Shown piece after piece: positions 38,862-40,589 of a stretch of DNA of 40,589 nt (positions are counted from its first letter, which is position 1; the number at the start of each line of letters is the position of its first letter). Source of the DNA: Methanomassiliicoccaceae archaeon (GTDB taxonomy: Archaea > Thermoplasmatota > Thermoplasmata > Methanomassiliicoccales > Methanomethylophilaceae). Made by a program: the position numbers and the translations under genes. The stretch covers positions 1-40,589 of the forward strand of contig WQTN01000144.1 in assembly GCA_009786295.1 (NCBI GenBank), read 5' to 3'. The notes under the pieces are model-generated. The model ran no database searches. It worked only from the letters and a program-made list of their open reading frames with translations, and was not told where the DNA came from.

Positions 38862-40589
38862 GTTTCTTTATCTCTTTTGCAAGTAGATCATTCGCCTGCT
38901 TTCCGTCGATCTTCCCTCTCAGCGCGCTCATCACCGGCCCCATTAATGGGCCTATGGCATCCAGCCCTTTGGACCTTACGAACTCCTCGCGCTCTTTTAC
39001 CAGTGCGGCAATGATCCCGACAGCCTCGTCGCTGTCGACAGACTCCATGCCCAATTTGGAGATCGCTCCTTCCGCGTCGGAGCCTTCGGCCATCTCTTTC
39101 AGCAGCGACGGCAGCGCCTCCTTCGAGAACCTGTTCTCTTTCAAAAGAGCGAACAGCTCTATTATCTTATCTTCATCGATCGAATCCGGACTTAGTCCTT
39201 CATGTTCCAGCTCTGTGTATGTGTTCGTTAGGGCGGTCGCCGCTGCGGCTGTCATTCTGGTTCTCTCGGATATCCTGACGAACAGTTCGTCACGGCTCTG
39301 TCTTACCAGCTGATTCGCCTGCTGCGCGTTTATGCCATATGAGGACACGAGTCTCTTCTCGATCTGCTCCGGGAACTCCGGCATGTTCTCCCTGATGTTG
39401 TTCAGTCTTTCTTCTGTCATCAGCATCGGCGGCACATCCGTCTCCGGGTACATCCTTGCCGCTCCCGGAAGAGGCCTCGAATATCTTGTGGTGCCGTCCG
39501 GCAGCGGGTCCCTTGTCTCCTCCGGCACGCCTTCGATTGCGGCGTTCGCCCTTCCCACTGCTATCCTCAGCGCGTCTGTCGCCTTCTTCTCCTTTGCGGC
39601 ACATATCACAAATGCGTCTTCTGACGACAGTCCCAGGTATGTTTTGAGAGAATCGACGAACTCCTTTTCTATTCCATAATTCGGAAGCTCGTCGGAGTGG
39701 AATATCCCTTTTACCCCCATGGTCCTGGCATACTGCGCCATTTCTGACCCCAGTCTCAATTTCCCGCCGTCGCCGTTCAATACTCCGGAAAAGCCGGGAA
39801 GTTTCACGGCAATCACTTTCCCTTTTTCTTCGAGCGCTCCTTTGATGACCTTCGATCCGCTCTTTGAGAACATTTCGGTCACATCGGCCGGAAGGAATTC
39901 TACCGGCTTTGCGCCTCTGCCGTTCAGGATGTCCTTTACCCTGATGAGCATCTTCTGCCTTTCCATCTCATTCCTTACGTAATCCGGAAGCAGCCTGAGC
40001 TCCTGAGCTCCTTTGATCTCCACCCTTGCCCCTCTCGGGATAGAGATGTTGACGTCTTCTCTGATGGTGCCTATGCCGCGCTTTACTCTCTTTGTCGCTC
40101 TCAGGATGGCTCCGATCCTGAGCGCCACTTCCATGACCTCTTCCGGCGTCTCCATGTCAGGCGCCGTTGCCACTTCTATGAGGGGGATCCCCAGTCTGTC
40201 CAAGCGGTACAGGACCTCATCTCCTGTGGACTCGACCCTCCTCGCGGAGTCCTCTTCCAAACAGACAGAGGATATGCCTATCCTCTTGCCTTTTACTTCC
40301 ACGGATCCGTCGATGGATATCAGGGCCGTCCTTTGATAGCCGGTGGTGTTCGAGCCGTCGATGGCTATCTTCCGCATGAAGTGTATCTCGTCTATCATCT
40401 GAGCATTGAGCATCATTGAAAAGGTAAGAGCAGTGTCCAAAGCATCCTTGTTCACAGCGTGCGGCGGCTCTTCATCAAGGTCCGCGAGGCATGTGCTGCC
40501 TTCGCAGCACTGGTACCTGAACCCTACGCCTTTCTTGAACTGTGCCACTGCCGCGCGATCCACTTCTCCCGCCTCTCCGGCGGTCGGCC
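38851..40589 (-). CDS. gatE: Glutamyl-tRNA(Gln) amidotransferase subunit E (5' end cut)
   Basis: About 579 residues visible; the frame runs through the right edge (the codons before the GTG at 40563 remain open and fit PTAGEAGEVDR of the family), so the first ~40 residues are missing. GatB/GatE core: GSNTTGYQRTALISIDG, RLGIPLIEVATAPDMETPEEV, GTIREDVNISI and RVEIKGAQELR; an AspRS-like insert near 230-340 (SGVLNGDGGKLRLGSEMAQYA) is what marks GatE off from GatB; YPETDVPPM; and the C-terminal YqeY-like tail ending KKLIG. With GatD it turns Glu-tRNA(Gln) into Gln-tRNA(Gln). Archaea-only. Confidence 0.97.
   Translation of the reverse strand, partial: PTAGEAGEVDRAAVAQFKKGVGFRYQCCEGSTCLADLDEEPPHAVNKDALDTALTFSMMLNAQMIDEIHFMRKIAIDGSNTTGYQRTALISIDGSVEVKGKRIGISSVCLEEDSARRVESTGDEVLYRLDRLGIPLIEVATAPDMETPEEVMEVALRIGAILRATKRVKRGIGTIREDVNISIPRGARVEIKGAQELRLLPDYVRNEMERQKMLIRVKDILNGRGAKPVEFLPADVTEMFSKSGSKVIKGALEEKGKVIAVKLPGFSGVLNGDGGKLRLGSEMAQYARTMGVKGIFHSDELPNYGIEKEFVDSLKTYLGLSSEDAFVICAAKEKKATDALRIAVGRANAAIEGVPEETRDPLPDGTTRYSRPLPGAARMYPETDVPPMLMTEERLNNIRENMPEFPEQIEKRLVSSYGINAQQANQLVRQSRDELFVRISERTRMTAAAATALTNTYTELEHEGLSPDSIDEDKIIELFALLKENRFSKEALPSLLKEMAEGSDAEGAISKLGMESVDSDEAVGIIAALVKEREEFVRSKGLDAIGPLMGPVMSALRGKIDGKQANDLLAKEIKKLIG

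Overview
The window looks like a piece of chromosome from a methanogenic archaeon, most likely of the Thermoplasmata / Methanomassiliicoccales group (inference). Direct support: the fpoABC-type genes of a membrane F420H2/NADH-dehydrogenase-like complex, a protein I recognise as methanogenesis marker protein 11, archaeal GatE, a Gins51-type replication protein, KptA, HVO_0476-type zinc finger, a form III RuBisCO with AMP phosphorylase and ribose-1,5-bisphosphate isomerase, FolD, and archaeal TATA-box promoters with leaderless or short-leader starts. In addition, every one of about 45 convincing genes whose stop lies in the window ends in TAA or TGA and none in TAG, as expected in a lineage that reads amber as pyrrolysine.

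Layout. 1-1209 (minus): fpoA-fpoB-fpoC, reading off the left edge. 1620-2426 (minus): proC. 2577-7617 (minus): compact operon folD-kptA-mmp11-uppS-radical SAM. 7871-9442 (plus): three small lineage genes (membrane protein, winged helix, unknown), with a zinc-ribbon fragment on the minus strand. 9535-14006 (minus): the complete AMP pathway e2b2-rbcL-deoA with ATGA overlaps, followed by a polysaccharide deacetylase. 14067-15964 (minus): zinc-ribbon membrane protein, esterase, DUF167, Toprim. 16097-18420: DUF2185 protein and GINS (plus) facing CBS-MBL (minus). 18530-18603: tRNA-Lys(CUU).

18604-24430 is an accessory region. The 3' end of the tRNA is repeated at 20421-20434 and 24416-24429, and each distal copy is preceded by the same ~140-bp sequence, so two related elements (about 1.8 and 4.0 kb) appear to sit in tandem in the tRNA gene. 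They carry a virus-type AAA ATPase whose frame is broken at an A AAA AAG slippery heptamer, a broken copy of a YdeI-like gene that also exists intact at 28 kb, a membrane-anchored unknown, a UPF0175-like antitoxin/PIN toxin pair and a TGT-like TIM-barrel protein. I see no integrase.

24556-27876 (minus): iron/cobalamin-type ABC importer whose binding protein carries a dockerin-like EF-hand segment. 28057-31734: second variable block with the intact YdeI-like gene, a phage-type PD-(D/E)XK nuclease, DUF4177, an unknown, an HhH-GPD glycosylase-like protein and a zinc ribbon. 31799-36501: ArsB/SLC13-type transporter, HAD phosphatase, HVO_0476 zinc finger, MBL hydrolase, and an AlbA_2 regulator whose upstream region holds seven TTTTATC repeats. 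36964-38340 contains a decayed tandem duplication of a small membrane-protein gene together with the 5' end of the neighbouring HemK2-like methyltransferase gene; the window closes with gatE (minus), cut by the right edge.
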